Counted from the first letter of the stretch, positions 8,827-17,578 are shown. The stretch: 64,000 nt of DNA from Streptomyces diastatochromogenes (GCF_002242805.1 NZ_MCGQ01000020.1:248227-312226), one strand, 5' to 3'. A program made the numbers and translations. The notes: a model not told the origin generated them from the sequence alone.

Positions 8827-10016
8827 CACCCCAGCACCAGCCATACCCCCGCCACCGCGCTGACCCCGCCCCAGCCCCAGTGGGTGAAGGCCAGGCCCGC
8901 CAGGGTCGAGGCGAGGGCGCCGCCGGTGAAGCCGGCGACGACGTACGCGGTGTTGGCGGTGGCCGGGGCGGAGGTGGTCGTCAGGGCCAGGGTCTGGTTG
9001 GCGACATGGGAGGCGACCAGGGCTGCGTGGATGGCGACGGCGGCCACGAACAGCGCGGCCGGCACCTGCCCGCCCAGCCAGAACAGCGGCACGGACACGG
9101 CCGCGAGCACATACGCGGACCGTACGACCTTCGCGGCGCCGAAGCGGTCGACCAGGCCGCCCGCGAGCGGGGCCACCGCGGTGGCCGTGAGGCCGAAGAG
9201 GCCGAACAGACCGGCGGTCGCGGTGGACAGGCCGTACGCCGGGCCGGTCAGCAGCAGGGCGAGCGAGGTCCACAGGGCGCTCCAGGCGCCGAACATCCCG
9301 GCCTGGCGCACGCACGCCCGCCACAGGTCGGGCGAGCGGCGGACGAGTCCGGGCAGCTCGGCGATGCCCGAGAACAGCGCTCCCTCGCGAGCGCGCCGCT
9401 CCGACGGCAGGGCCAGCGCGGTGGCCAGACCCAGGACGAGGGTCAGCGCGCCGGACCCGGCGAACACCCACCGCCAGCCGAAGGCCTGCCCGGCGAGGGA
9501 GCCGACGACCCGGGCCCCGACGATGCCGGTGAACAGACCGGCGATGACGGCCGCGACATGGCGGGCGCGGTGGTGGGCGGGGGCACGCTCGGCGACCAGC
9601 GGGACGAGCAGTTGGGGGATGACGGTCGCCGCGGCGGCGACGAACACGGCGGCCGCGAGGGCGGCGGTGCCGGGCGCGGCCGCGCCGAGCCCCAGCGCGG
9701 CCGCCGTGGCCAGCGAGAGCAGGGCGACCAGCGGGCGCCGGTTGACGCGGTCGCCGAGCGGGGCGAAGAAGAGCAGGCCGGCCGCGTAGCCGAACTGGGC
9801 GACCGAGGCGATCCAGGCGACGGCCGAGGGGACCGTGCCGAAATCGTGGGCGATCAGCGGGAACAGCGGGGCCGCGAGGTAGATGTTGGCGGCCGTGACG
9901 GCGGTGCAGACGGCGATGAGCAGCAGGAAGAGCCGGCTGGAGGCGGCGGGCCGTTCCCGGGCGGGGATCCGGATCTCGGCTGCCCGGTGGCTGGTGGTGC
10001 TGGTCGGTGACGGCAT
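8802..10016 (-). CDS. MFS multidrug efflux transporter (DHA1-like)
   Basis: 404 residues from ATG at 10016 (upstream AAGGAG). Twelve hydrophobic segments with the MFS motif A equivalent FAPLGDRVNRRPLVAL between helices 2 and 3, and a Gly/Ala-rich second half. It sits divergent to the TetR gene at 10143 with two matching operators between them. That arrangement and the neighbours suggest the orthologue of S. coelicolor SCO4007, a pump reported to be repressed by the adjacent TetR SCO4008 (from memory). Substrates are likely varied hydrophobic cations but cannot be read from sequence. Confidence 0.88.
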   Translation of the reverse strand: MPSPTSTTSHRAAEIRIPARERPAASSRLFLLLIAVCTAVTAANIYLAAPLFPLIAHDFGTVPSAVAWIASVAQFGYAAGLLFFAPLGDRVNRRPLVALLSLATAAALGLGAAAPGTAALAAAVFVAAAATVIPQLLVPLVAERAPAHHRARHVAAVIAGLFTGIVGARVVGSLAGQAFGWRWVFAGSGALTLVLGLATALALPSERRAREGALFSGIAELPGLVRRSPDLWRACVRQAGMFGAWSALWTSLALLLTGPAYGLSTATAGLFGLFGLTATAVAPLAGGLVDRFGAAKVVRSAYVLAAVSVPLFWLGGQVPAALFVAAVAIHAALVASHVANQTLALTTTSAPATANTAYVVAGFTGGALASTLAGLAFTHWGWGGVSAVAGVWLVLGWATTAVRR

Positions 10017-10048
10017 GAGCGGACATACTCCTTCGAGCCGACTCTCAC

Positions 10049-10064
10049 AACTAACTGGTTGGTT
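10049..10064. promoter_or_regulatory. TetR operator 1 (pump side)
   Basis: Inverted repeat AACTAA-N4-TTGGTT, one mismatch from the second operator, 33 bases upstream of the MFS start on the minus strand. Confidence 0.7.
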
Positions 10065-10104
10065 GGATGCGTCAACAGGGTGTGCCTCCCCGTGATTCCC
10101 CGTC

Positions 10105-10120
10105 AACCAAACGGTTGGTT
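10105..10120. promoter_or_regulatory. TetR operator 2 (repressor side)
   Basis: Perfect inverted repeat AACCAA-N4-TTGGTT. It covers the -35 region of the putative leaderless promoter whose -10 box TACGCT (10131-10136) ends six bases before the TetR ATG, giving direct autorepression. Confidence 0.75.
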
Positions 10121-10142
10121 ACAAGAGCGCTACGCTGGCCGC

Positions 10143-10736
10143 ATGGCAGCAGTCAGGGACCCCGAGGCCACCAGGGCCCGCATCTTCGACGCGGCGGTCG
10201 CCGAGTTCTCCCGGTACGGCATCGCGGGCGCCCGCATCGACCGCATCGCCGGCGAGGCCAAGGCCAACAAGCAGCTCATCTACGCCTACTTCGGCAACAA
10301 GGCGGAGCTGTTCACGCGGGTCCTGGGCAGGTGCATGGTGGACCTGGCCGCGGCCGTGCCTGTCGACGCGGACGACATCGAGGGCTGGATCGACCGCCTC
10401 CTCGACTACCACGCCGCCCACCCCGAGCTGCTGCGCCTCCTGTACTGGGAGGGCATCGAGTACGGCACCGGCGAGCTGCCGGACGAGGCCGAGCGCCAGG
10501 AGCACTACGCACACAAGGTCGCGGCGATCGCGGACGGCCAGGCCAGGGGCGTCATCAGCGACGCGATCCCGCCCGGCGACCTGCTGATCCTGCTGGTGTC
10601 GCTGGCCAACTGGGCCACCGTCGTCCCCCAGATGCGGCGCATCCTCACCGGCGTCGAGGACACCGACCGCGACCGCCTGCGGGCCTCGATCAAGGAGGCG
10701 GCCCGCAGGCTGGTGGCCGGCCAGGACACCCCCTAG
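10143..10736 (+). CDS. TetR-family repressor of the adjacent MFS pump
   Basis: 197 residues, ATG at 10143. N-terminal helix-turn-helix at about 10-55 (TRARIFDAAVAEFSRYG, then ANKQLIYAYFGNKAELF), followed by a ligand-binding helical domain. Longer in-frame starts exist but run through the operator, and the -10 box six bases upstream points to a leaderless mRNA starting at this ATG. Divergent from the MFS gene; the two AAC(C/T)AA-N4-TTGGTT sites between them are the likely binding sites. Probably orthologous to SCO4008. Its stop codon shares the four bases CTAG with the stop of the convergent PAS gene. Confidence 0.88.
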   Translation: MAAVRDPEATRARIFDAAVAEFSRYGIAGARIDRIAGEAKANKQLIYAYFGNKAELFTRVLGRCMVDLAAAVPVDADDIEGWIDRLLDYHAAHPELLRLLYWEGIEYGTGELPDEAERQEHYAHKVAAIADGQARGVISDAIPPGDLLILLVSLANWATVVPQMRRILTGVEDTDRDRLRASIKEAARRLVAGQDTP

Positions 10737-13700
10737 TTGGTGCCGATCCGCGCGAGCAGGTCCACGATCCGGCTCTGCACCTCGTTGCTGGTGGACCGCT
10801 CCGCGAGGAACAGCACCGTCTCGCCCGAGGCCAGCCGCGGCAGGTCGGCCGGGTCGACGGCGGCGGTGTAGACGACCAGCGGGGTGCGGTTGAGCTGCCC
10901 GTTGGCGCGCAGCCAGTCGATGATCCCGGTGTACCCGGCCTGCCGCCGGTGCACCTGCATCAGGTCCATCACCACGAGGTTCGGCCTGAGCTGCCCCGCC
11001 AGCGTCACCGCGTCGTTGTCGCTCGCGGCCCGCGCCACCTGCATCCCACGCCGCTCCAGCGTCGAGGTCAGCGCCAGCGCGATCTCCGCGTGCTCCTCGA
11101 TGAGCAGCACCCGCGGCGGATGCTGCTCGCTGTCGCGCGGCGCCAGCGCCTTCAGGAGTACGGCGGGATCGGCGCCGTACGCCGCCTCGCGCGTCGCCTG
11201 CCCGAGCCCGGCCGTGACCAGCACCGGCACCTCGGCCGCGACCGCGGCCTGGCGCAGCGACTGCAGCGCGGTACGGGTGATCGGCCCGGTCAGCGGGTCC
11301 ACGAACAGCGCGGCCGGGAACGCCGCGATCTGTGCGTCGACCTCCTCGCGGGAGTGCACGATGACGGGCCGGTAGCCGCGGTCGCTCAGCGCCTGCTGGG
11401 TCGTCACGTCCGGCGCGGGCCACACCAGCAGCCGGCGCGGGTTGTCCAGCGGCTCCGGGGGCAGCTCGTCGTCCAGCGGCTGCGGACGCGGGGTGTCCGC
11501 GACCTCGATGGCCCCGCCGGGACCGTCCAGCGGTTCGGGCCCCTCGGCCGCGTTCGCGTCCGGGGCGCCTATGGCGTACGAGCGTCCGGCGCCCTCGGTG
11601 ACCGGGGCGAGCAGGGACTGCCCCGCGAGCGAGGGCTGCGCGGGCAGCGGTTCGGCCGGCGGATGCGGACGGGCCGCCTGCTCCGGCTGCTGCTCCTGGC
11701 GCCCGGCCGGGTCGGGCGGCGTGCCGAGCTTCCGCCGGCGGCCGGAACCGCCCGGCGCGTGCGGGGGTGGGGTCGCCGTCGGCTGCTGCACCTGCGCGGC
11801 CTGCCGCGCGAACGGCACGCCCTGCCCCAGCGTGCGGACGCTGATCGCCCGGCCCTGGGTGGAGTTCGGGTCGACCGCGGGCCCCGCGGCCTCGGCGGGC
11901 AGAGGCTGAGCCGCCGCCGGCGGGAGCGGCGTGCGGGGCTGCGGTGCCGGGACGCCCGCGCCGGAGGTGCCGTCGGCACCGGGCCACTGCTGGGGGACGG
12001 CGGCCGCGGGGGTGCCTGCGGCCGGCGTGCTCTGGCCCACCGCGACCTGCCCGGCCGCCGCCTCCGCCGGGAGCGGCTGGGCGGACTGGGGCACGGCCGG
12101 GGTACCGGCGGCGGGGGTGGCCTGTGCCGCCGGGGCGGGCGCGGCCGGCGGCTGCTGGCCTTGAGGGGCCTGCGCCGGTACGGGCTGAGCGGGCACCGGC
12201 AGGGCGGGTGCCATTTGCGCAGGGACCGGCTGGGCGGGTGCCAGCTGTGCCGGTACGGGCTGCCCGGGGGCGGCCTGCGCGGGAATCGGCTGGCCCGGCG
12301 CAACCGGTACGACCTGACCGGCGGTGCCCTGCGCGGGTACGGCGGCGTTGGGCAGGGCCGCCGGCTGCCCGGGGGCGGCCTGAGCCTGAGCTACGACAGC
12401 AGCCTGCGCCACGACACCAGCCGGAGCCACGACACCCGGCTGACCCGCGGCCCCCGTCGGCGCGCCCGGTACCGGAGTCGCCTGAGCCGGGAGCGCCTGA
12501 GCGGGTGTCGCCTGAGCCGGAAGCGCAGGAACGGCCTGGCCAGGCGCCCCGGGAGCAGCGGCCACCGCCTCTACGGCCTCGCCCGGATGGGCCACGGCCC
12601 GCCGGCGACGGCCGGTCGGTGCGTTCGTGGGGTGCGGCTGGGGCGGGGTGTGGTCCTCGGCCTGGTCGAGCGGTACGGCGTCATGCCGGCCGTCGTCGGG
12701 AACTCCCGGCGCGGACACCCGCACCTGACCGGGGACCTGGGACTGGGCACCCGCGCCCGGAGCCACCCCCTCACCGGTCGCCGCATCGGCGGAGTCGGGC
12801 GAGCGGTCGGCCTCGGCCGGGGGCAGCGCGAAGACCGTACGGGCCCCCGCCTCCTGCGCGGCGGCCCGCTCCGCGGCGGCGGCCAGCGCACGCCGGCGCC
12901 GCCCGGTCGGCTGCTCCTCGCCGGAGGCCTCGGCCGGAACGGGCTGCGCGGTCCCGGTACCGGCCGCGGGCAGCGCCGGCGGCAGGGCGGCCTGCGGTGC
13001 GCCGGAGTCGCGCCGGGCCCGGCGGCCCGTGGGCACGGGCACGCCCTGCGGCGGCACCGCGGCGCCGAGTCCGTTGCCCGTGGCGGCGGTGCCCGCGGCA
13101 TGCTCGGCCGCGGTCACCACGGCACCCTCGGCCACGCCCTCCCGTTCCGTACCGGCGCTTTCCGTACCGGCGCCGATGTCGGCGGGCCGTCCGCGCCGCC
13201 GTCCGGTCGCGCCGGTCGCGCCCTCCGCGCCCTCGCCGGCGACCGGATCCGCCGCCTCGACGGCAGCCACCGCACGCCTACGGCGCCCGGTCGGCGCGAC
13301 CGCCTCGCCGTCAGCGGACTCACCGGGAACGTCGCTCTCCAGGAAGGCGTCCGTGGAGGCCCGTCGGGCCCGCCGCCGACCGCCACCGGTGCCCTGCTCG
13401 GCATCCCCGGCCGTCTCGGCGGCGGTGTCCTCGGCGTCCGCGGCCGGTGCGGCGACCGCGCCGGCCCCACCGCCGAGCGGCACTTCGAGGACGTACGCGC
13501 TGCCGCTCATGCCCGGCACCTCGTGCGTCTGCAGCACACCGCCGTGCGCCCGTACGATCCCGCGCACCATCGGCTCGTGCACCGGGTCTCCCCCGGTGTA
13601 CGGCCCGCGCACCTCGATCCGTGCGACCTCACCGCGCTGCGCGGCCGCGACCACGACGGTGTTGTCCATGTAACCGCCCGCGGACACGGGCGCGTTGCCG

Positions 13701-15124
13701 GTGGCGTCGACGCCCGCCACGTCCGCGACGAGATGCGCGAGCGCGGTGGCGAGCCGCTGCGGGTCGACCTCGGCCTCGATGGGCGGCGCGTGCACGGCGA
13801 ACTGGACGCGGCCGGGGCCGATCAGCTCCACCGCCCCCTCCACGCCGGCGGCGACGACGGCGTCGAGCATCACCTTCGTACGGGTGATGTCCTCCGTGCC
13901 CGCGTCCAGCCGCTGGTAGCCGAGGACGTTGTCGATGAGGGTGGTGATGCGCGAGTAGCCGGCTGAGAGGTGGTGCAGCACCTGGTTGGCCTCGGGCCAC
14001 AGCTGCCCGGCGTCGTCCGCGGCCAGGGCGGCCAGCTCGCGCCGCAGCTCGTCCAGCGGCCCGCGCAGGGACCGTGCGAGCAGCGTGAGCAGCTGCTCGT
14101 GCCGCCCGGAGAGGGCCTCGTACCGGTCCTTCTCCCGCTCGGCGAGCGCGGCGTACCGTTCCTCGCCGGCCGCCAGCTCCTCCTCGTGCTCCTCGCGCAG
14201 GTCGTCGAGTTCGGTGACGTGCTGCTGGCGCAGCGCGGTCAGGTCGGAGGCGTGCTTCTCGGAGAGCTGCTCCAGCTCCTCGGCGTGCGCCTTCTCCAGC
14301 GCTTCCTTCTCCTCGGCGAGGGCGTCGTACGGCCGCCGGTCGGTGAAGGTCATGACGGCGCCGACGAGCTGGTCGCCGTCGCGCACGGGCGCGGTGGTCA
14401 GGTCGACCGCGACCTTCTTGTCGCCCTTGGACCACAGCACCTGCCCGCGCACCCGGTGCTTGCGTCCGGAGCGCAGGGTGTCGGCGAGCGGCGACTCCTC
14501 GTACGGGAAGGGGGAGCCGTCGGGACGGGAGTGCAGCACGAGGTCGTGCAGCTCCTTGCCGCCCAGCTCACCGGCCCGGTAACCCAGTATCTGAGCGGCG
14601 GCCGGATTGACCAGCACGATCCGCCCGTCGGTGTCGGTGCCGACGACACCCTCGGCCGCGGCCCGCAGGATCATCTCGGTCTGCCGCTGCGAGCGGGCCA
14701 GCTCGGCCTCGGTGTCCACGGTCCCGGACAGGTCCCGTACGACGATCATGAGCAGCTCGTCGCCGGTGTAGCCGTAACCGTCGTACGCCTGCTGCCCGTT
14801 CTCCAGGTTCGCGCTCGTGACCTCGACCGGGAACTCGGTCCCGTCGGTCCGCCGCGCGATCATCCGCGTGGGCTTGGTCCGCCCCTGCGGGTCCATGTGG
14901 TCGGGGCGCCGCATGGAGCCGGGGATGAGCCGGGAGTCGAACTGCGGCAGCAGATCGAGCAGCCCCCGCCCGACGAGCGCGGTGCCCGGCGCCTCGAAGG
15001 CCTCCAGGGCGATGGTGTTGGCGTTGACGACGGTTCCGTTCGCGTTGACCAGCACCAACGCGTCGGGCAGCGCGTCGAGTATGGCTGCGAGGCGAGCAGC
15101 GCCTCGGGATGGCCTGCTGCTCAC
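10733..15124 (-). CDS. Giant PAS/degenerate histidine kinase/receiver signalling protein
   Basis: 1463 residues, GTG start at 15124 with GGGAGGAAG upstream. Order: PAS 1 (about 8-135), PAS 2 (about 150-270), charged coiled coil (about 275-345), degenerate kinase core (about 346-555), a 650-residue Ala/Pro/Gln-rich linker with repeated TGRRRRA patches, a pseudo-receiver (about 1231-1330) and a final receiver (about 1335-1463). The dimerisation helix reads LARSLRGPLDEL, so the phospho-accepting His is replaced by Arg, and the ATP-binding N box lacks its Asn. The last receiver keeps an Asp in VVMDLMQ. It is probably a signalling scaffold or pseudokinase rather than an active kinase. By context it may be the SCO4009 orthologue. 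Confidence 0.85.
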   Translation of the reverse strand: MSSRPSRGAARLAAILDALPDALVLVNANGTVVNANTIALEAFEAPGTALVGRGLLDLLPQFDSRLIPGSMRRPDHMDPQGRTKPTRMIARRTDGTEFPVEVTSANLENGQQAYDGYGYTGDELLMIVVRDLSGTVDTEAELARSQRQTEMILRAAAEGVVGTDTDGRIVLVNPAAAQILGYRAGELGGKELHDLVLHSRPDGSPFPYEESPLADTLRSGRKHRVRGQVLWSKGDKKVAVDLTTAPVRDGDQLVGAVMTFTDRRPYDALAEEKEALEKAHAEELEQLSEKHASDLTALRQQHVTELDDLREEHEEELAAGEERYAALAEREKDRYEALSGRHEQLLTLLARSLRGPLDELRRELAALAADDAGQLWPEANQVLHHLSAGYSRITTLIDNVLGYQRLDAGTEDITRTKVMLDAVVAAGVEGAVELIGPGRVQFAVHAPPIEAEVDPQRLATALAHLVADVAGVDATGNAPVSAGGYMDNTVVVAAAQRGEVARIEVRGPYTGGDPVHEPMVRGIVRAHGGVLQTHEVPGMSGSAYVLEVPLGGGAGAVAAPAADAEDTAAETAGDAEQGTGGGRRRARRASTDAFLESDVPGESADGEAVAPTGRRRRAVAAVEAADPVAGEGAEGATGATGRRRGRPADIGAGTESAGTEREGVAEGAVVTAAEHAAGTAATGNGLGAAVPPQGVPVPTGRRARRDSGAPQAALPPALPAAGTGTAQPVPAEASGEEQPTGRRRRALAAAAERAAAQEAGARTVFALPPAEADRSPDSADAATGEGVAPGAGAQSQVPGQVRVSAPGVPDDGRHDAVPLDQAEDHTPPQPHPTNAPTGRRRRAVAHPGEAVEAVAAAPGAPGQAVPALPAQATPAQALPAQATPVPGAPTGAAGQPGVVAPAGVVAQAAVVAQAQAAPGQPAALPNAAVPAQGTAGQVVPVAPGQPIPAQAAPGQPVPAQLAPAQPVPAQMAPALPVPAQPVPAQAPQGQQPPAAPAPAAQATPAAGTPAVPQSAQPLPAEAAAGQVAVGQSTPAAGTPAAAVPQQWPGADGTSGAGVPAPQPRTPLPPAAAQPLPAEAAGPAVDPNSTQGRAISVRTLGQGVPFARQAAQVQQPTATPPPHAPGGSGRRRKLGTPPDPAGRQEQQPEQAARPHPPAEPLPAQPSLAGQSLLAPVTEGAGRSYAIGAPDANAAEGPEPLDGPGGAIEVADTPRPQPLDDELPPEPLDNPRRLLVWPAPDVTTQQALSDRGYRPVIVHSREEVDAQIAAFPAALFVDPLTGPITRTALQSLRQAAVAAEVPVLVTAGLGQATREAAYGADPAVLLKALAPRDSEQHPPRVLLIEEHAEIALALTSTLERRGMQVARAASDNDAVTLAGQLRPNLVVMDLMQVHRRQAGYTGIIDWLRANGQLNRTPLVVYTAAVDPADLPRLASGETVLFLAERSTSNEVQSRIVDLLARIGTN

Positions 15125-15388
15125 GAGACGCTTCCTCCCTGTTACCGCTTTCCGACCGCTCGGGCCATCTTGCCAACCGGCCCGCAGCGTGTCACGCGAG
15201 GGAGTCTAAAGGCACGAGTTGCGCTCGCGACGCCGGATGAGAGGGAGGTCGCACGAGGAAGTGACGGCGAACATGTGACCGTATGCCCGCTCGGCGCCCC
15301 GGCCCCGGCCCCGGCTCCGCAGGACCTTCGCGGGACCTTTACGAGGTCGGTGATTCCACCAGGAAACGGCTGAGAGCCACCGAAGCAC

Positions 15389-15955
15389 CTACGAGGACGA
15401 ACCCGGAGACTCACCCGAGGACGAATCCGAAGGCGAATCCGCGGGCGAACCCGCGGGTGAACCGAGGCTCGGCAGCAGGGGCACCAGCCGGTCCCACCGC
15501 CCGATCTCGCACCCGTTGCTGCGGTCGTACCGGGCGTCGACCGGGTGTCCGGCCCAGGTGCCGGTGACGTGGGCGGTGGCCGGGCCGCCGTAGAGCATGG
15601 TGCAGTCGCTGCCGGGGGCCACCGGGGCGAAGGTGTCCCGCCCCCAGCGCGTGTGCGAGTCGAGCGTCCGGCAGGCCCCCGCCACGTCCGGGTGATCCCC
15701 GGCCCCGGGATGACAGGACACGTCGAACGTCCCGTCCCGTCCCGCGCCGGCGTGCTCCACGACGACGGTGAGGTGATCACCGGCCCGGTCCTCGGGCCGT
15801 ACGGGCGGGGGCAGGGCGGGCGCGGCCGCGGCGGCCGGTACGGCGGCGAGGACGGCCAGTGACGAGACCGAGGCGGCGGCGAGGGACGCCACCAGGACGC
15901 CCCGCGGGGCGACCGACAGGACCATGCGCGGGACGACCGACATGACAGAGACCAT
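15389..15955 (-). CDS. Secreted subtilisin-inhibitor-like (SSI) protein
   Basis: 188 residues: signal peptide with a long hydrophobic run ending ...AVPAAAAAP (near 45), then an SSI domain. The two disulfide pairs expected are present (CHPGAGDHPDVAGAC and CTMLYGG...NGCEI). The reactive-site loop is CTMLY, so P1 is Met and P1' is Leu, as in SSI where it is Met-Val. Such inhibitors block extracellular subtilisin or trypsin-like proteases around sporulation. Odd: the C-terminus extends 25 residues beyond the usual ending ALVPLLP-type end as a Ser/Pro/Asp/Gly tail coded by an imperfect 12-base repeat. Several in-frame ATGs make the start uncertain (15955, 15943 or 15925). Confidence 0.82.
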   Translation of the reverse strand: MVSVMSVVPRMVLSVAPRGVLVASLAAASVSSLAVLAAVPAAAAAPALPPPVRPEDRAGDHLTVVVEHAGAGRDGTFDVSCHPGAGDHPDVAGACRTLDSHTRWGRDTFAPVAPGSDCTMLYGGPATAHVTGTWAGHPVDARYDRSNGCEIGRWDRLVPLLPSLGSPAGSPADSPSDSSSGESPGSSS

Positions 15956-16138
15956 GCCCTGCCCAACGCTCGCGGCCCCCGGACGTTGCGACGGACCCCG
16001 GACCTGCCGCCCCGCCGGGCGAAGCCCTTTGCCCTGCGGCCCTCGCGCCTAGTACCGTGGGAGCCGATTGGTGACAGCACGCTCGACTGTGTCATCATCT
16101 GCACGCACCAGTCGCGCGCTCGCGTGAGTGGTTGTGCT

Positions 16139-16229
16139 GGAGGCGTCGCCTAGTCCGGTCTATGGCGCCGCACTGCTAATGCGGTTTGGGCCTTCAAGCC
16201 CATCGAGGGTTCAAATCCCTCCGCCTCCG
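16139..16229 (+). tRNA. tRNA-Ser (anticodon GCT)
   Basis: 91 bases. Acceptor stem GGAGGCG/CGCCTCC, anticodon loop CTGCTAA giving GCT, long class II variable arm (GGGC..TTCA..GCCC), and T arm GAGGG-TTCAAAT-CCCTC. The 3' CCA is not encoded. It reads AGC and AGU serine codons. Confidence 0.96.
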
Positions 16230-16237
16230 CACCGATC

Positions 16238-16270
16238 CCGAAGCCCCGGTCCCCAGGACCGGGGCTTCGG
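16238..16270 (+). terminator. Terminator of tRNA-Ser(GCT)
   Basis: Perfect 15-bp stem (16238-16252 with 16256-16270) with a 3-base loop, nine bases after the tRNA. Confidence 0.85.
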
Positions 16271-16355
16271 CGTTCCCGGACCCCCCCCCCGAGGATCTTC
16301 CCTCTCCCCGCCCGATCAACGTTTTCGCAGGTCACAAGGGGTATGCGAATCGGAT

Positions 16356-16384
16356 TTCACATGGCGGCGGCAGTCATGTAATGT
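16356..16384 (+). promoter_or_regulatory. Promoter of tRNA-Arg(ACG)
   Basis: TTCACA (16356-16361), 17-base spacer, TAATGT (16379-16384). This is a near-consensus housekeeping promoter placing the start about 48 bases before the mature tRNA 5' end. Confidence 0.65.
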
Positions 16385-16438
16385 TCTTCCTGTCGCCGCG
16401 AGCGGGCCGAAAGGGCCGGGAGCGAAAACAAAAAACAA

Positions 16439-16511
16439 GCACTCGTAGCTTAACGGATAGAGCATCTGACTACGGATCAGAAGGTTGCAGGTTCGAATCC
16501 TGCCGAGTGCA
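16439..16511 (+). tRNA. tRNA-Arg (anticodon ACG)
   Basis: 73 bases. Acceptor stem GCACTCG/CGAGTGC with discriminator A, anticodon loop CTACGGA giving ACG, T arm GCAGG-TTCGAAT-CCTGC, CCA not encoded. The first anticodon A should be deaminated to inosine by TadA, whose gene is at 37368, letting it read CGU, CGC and CGA. Confidence 0.96.
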
Positions 16512-16518
16512 CACAGAG

Positions 16519-16548
16519 CGAAGGCCCCGGAGAGATCCGGGGCCTTCG
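16519..16548 (+). terminator. Terminator of tRNA-Arg(ACG)
   Basis: Perfect 13-bp stem (16519-16531 with 16536-16548) and GAGA tetraloop, seven bases after the tRNA. Confidence 0.85.
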
Positions 16549-16639
16549 GCGTTTCCGGCATCCGAGGACGCTGGTGGTGGAGTGTGCGCCGCCGCCCGAG
16601 CGGGAGGTGGCCTGCGCGCCGCTCCGCACGGCCACGGTG

Positions 16640-16955
16640 ACCAGGCCGGCCGCGAGGACCAGCAGCGGGCGGTCAACGGTCTCGGTTGCACCCCGGCGTT
16701 GGTCGTCGATGGCCCGTGGGGGTCGAAGACGGACGCGGGTGTGCGCCGGCTGCAGGGCAAAGTCGGCGCGGGCGCGGACGGGCTGTGGGGTCCGGCCACC
16801 GAGACGGCGTACAAGGCCTACACGGGCGGGGGTTCGGGCGGCGGTGGGACGTCGGTGCGCTCGGTGAAGTGCCGGCAGTGGACGGGATCTGGCGCCCCGC
16901 CACCGTGAAGGCGTTGCAGACCGCGTTCCCGTCCTGCCGGGCCGGGGTCAGTGCT
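16640..16955 (+). pseudogene. Decayed peptidoglycan-binding-domain protein
   Basis: One frame reads QRAVNGLGCTPALVVDGPWG then TDAGVRRLQGKVGAGADGLWG and PATETAYKAY, two half-repeats of a PG-binding-1 domain. It then runs into a Gly/Ser linker and SVKCRQWT before losing register. The next frame continues the second domain as VDGIWRPATVKALQTAFPSC. No start codon or signal peptide survives upstream, so the gene has lost its 5' end and gained a frameshift near 16880. It probably once encoded a secreted cell-wall-binding protein. Limits are approximate. The stretch 16549-16640 before it shows nothing else. Confidence 0.6.
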
Positions 16956-17529
16956 GGCTGTTGCGGAAGCCGATGATCACGGCGCCCCACCAGCAGGCCT
17001 GGGACACCAGGGCTGTTGCCGCTCCCCAGGCGAGGAGGCGTGGGGTGAGTGCGGTGGTGCTGCGCTGGGCCGTGCGTCGGTTGAGGAGTCCGGCCTGCAG
17101 GCCGTTGAGGGTGAGGGTGAGCACCAGCCCCAGTTTGATACGGGTGGGGGCGGAGCCGAGGTCGGGCTGGAGCATCGCGCCGCTGGCCACGAGACCGGCC
17201 AGGCCGGCCCAGATCGGGACGTGGAGGCGGGCCGTGCCGGTGAGGGTGTCGTGCAGGGTGCTCCGGCCCGTCAGCCACAGGAGCGCCCAGTAGTCGGCGA
17301 CCAGGACGGCTCCGAAGCCGAGTACGAGCGAGGCCAGGTGGGCGAAGAGCGCCACGGTGTGCAGGGCGGCGTCCACCCGCAGGTGCGTGGATATCCATGC
17401 GCAGGCCGAGAGGCCGAGGCAGGCGGCGAGCGCGGCGGCGGTGACCGTCCACCAGGTGTCGTACAGACCCAGTCGCCGGAGGGGCGCCGCCTGAGGGGAC
17501 ACGGACGGCTCCGAGGGCAGCGCGGACAC
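16948..17529 (-). CDS. Iron-regulated integral membrane protein of unknown function
   Basis: 193 residues, GTG start at 17529 with AGGAG six bases upstream. About five hydrophobic segments (roughly 25-45, 57-80, 100-120, 130-150 and 165-188). I recognise no named family. The key clue is a perfect-length DmdR/IdeR iron box 31 bases upstream of the start, so it should be expressed only when iron is scarce. A role in iron or haem/siderophore handling follows by inference. The MarR gene upstream on the same strand is separated by the iron box and is probably transcribed on its own. Confidence 0.75.
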   Translation of the reverse strand: MSALPSEPSVSPQAAPLRRLGLYDTWWTVTAAALAACLGLSACAWISTHLRVDAALHTVALFAHLASLVLGFGAVLVADYWALLWLTGRSTLHDTLTGTARLHVPIWAGLAGLVASGAMLQPDLGSAPTRIKLGLVLTLTLNGLQAGLLNRRTAQRSTTALTPRLLAWGAATALVSQACWWGAVIIGFRNSQH

Positions 17530-17559
17530 AGACGACTCCTAGGGCATGCACAGCTTGAC

Positions 17560-17578
17560 TTAGGTAAGGCTCACCTAA
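17560..17578. promoter_or_regulatory. Iron box (DmdR1/IdeR operator)
   Basis: TTAGGTAAGGCTCACCTAA matches the 19-bp consensus TTAGGTTAGGCTCACCTAA at 18 positions. It lies upstream of the membrane-protein gene that starts at 17529 on the minus strand. Confidence 0.9.

Noticed and set aside
10067..13966. 1299-codon plus-strand open frame opposite the PAS-scaffold gene
   Set aside because: Arg/Gly/Pro-rich translation with no domain; it is a GC-driven shadow of the low-complexity linker on the other strand.
16139..16511. Integrated element at tRNA genes
   Set aside because: No integrase, excisionase or duplicated tRNA 3' end was found next to either tRNA; only one decayed cell-wall gene follows.
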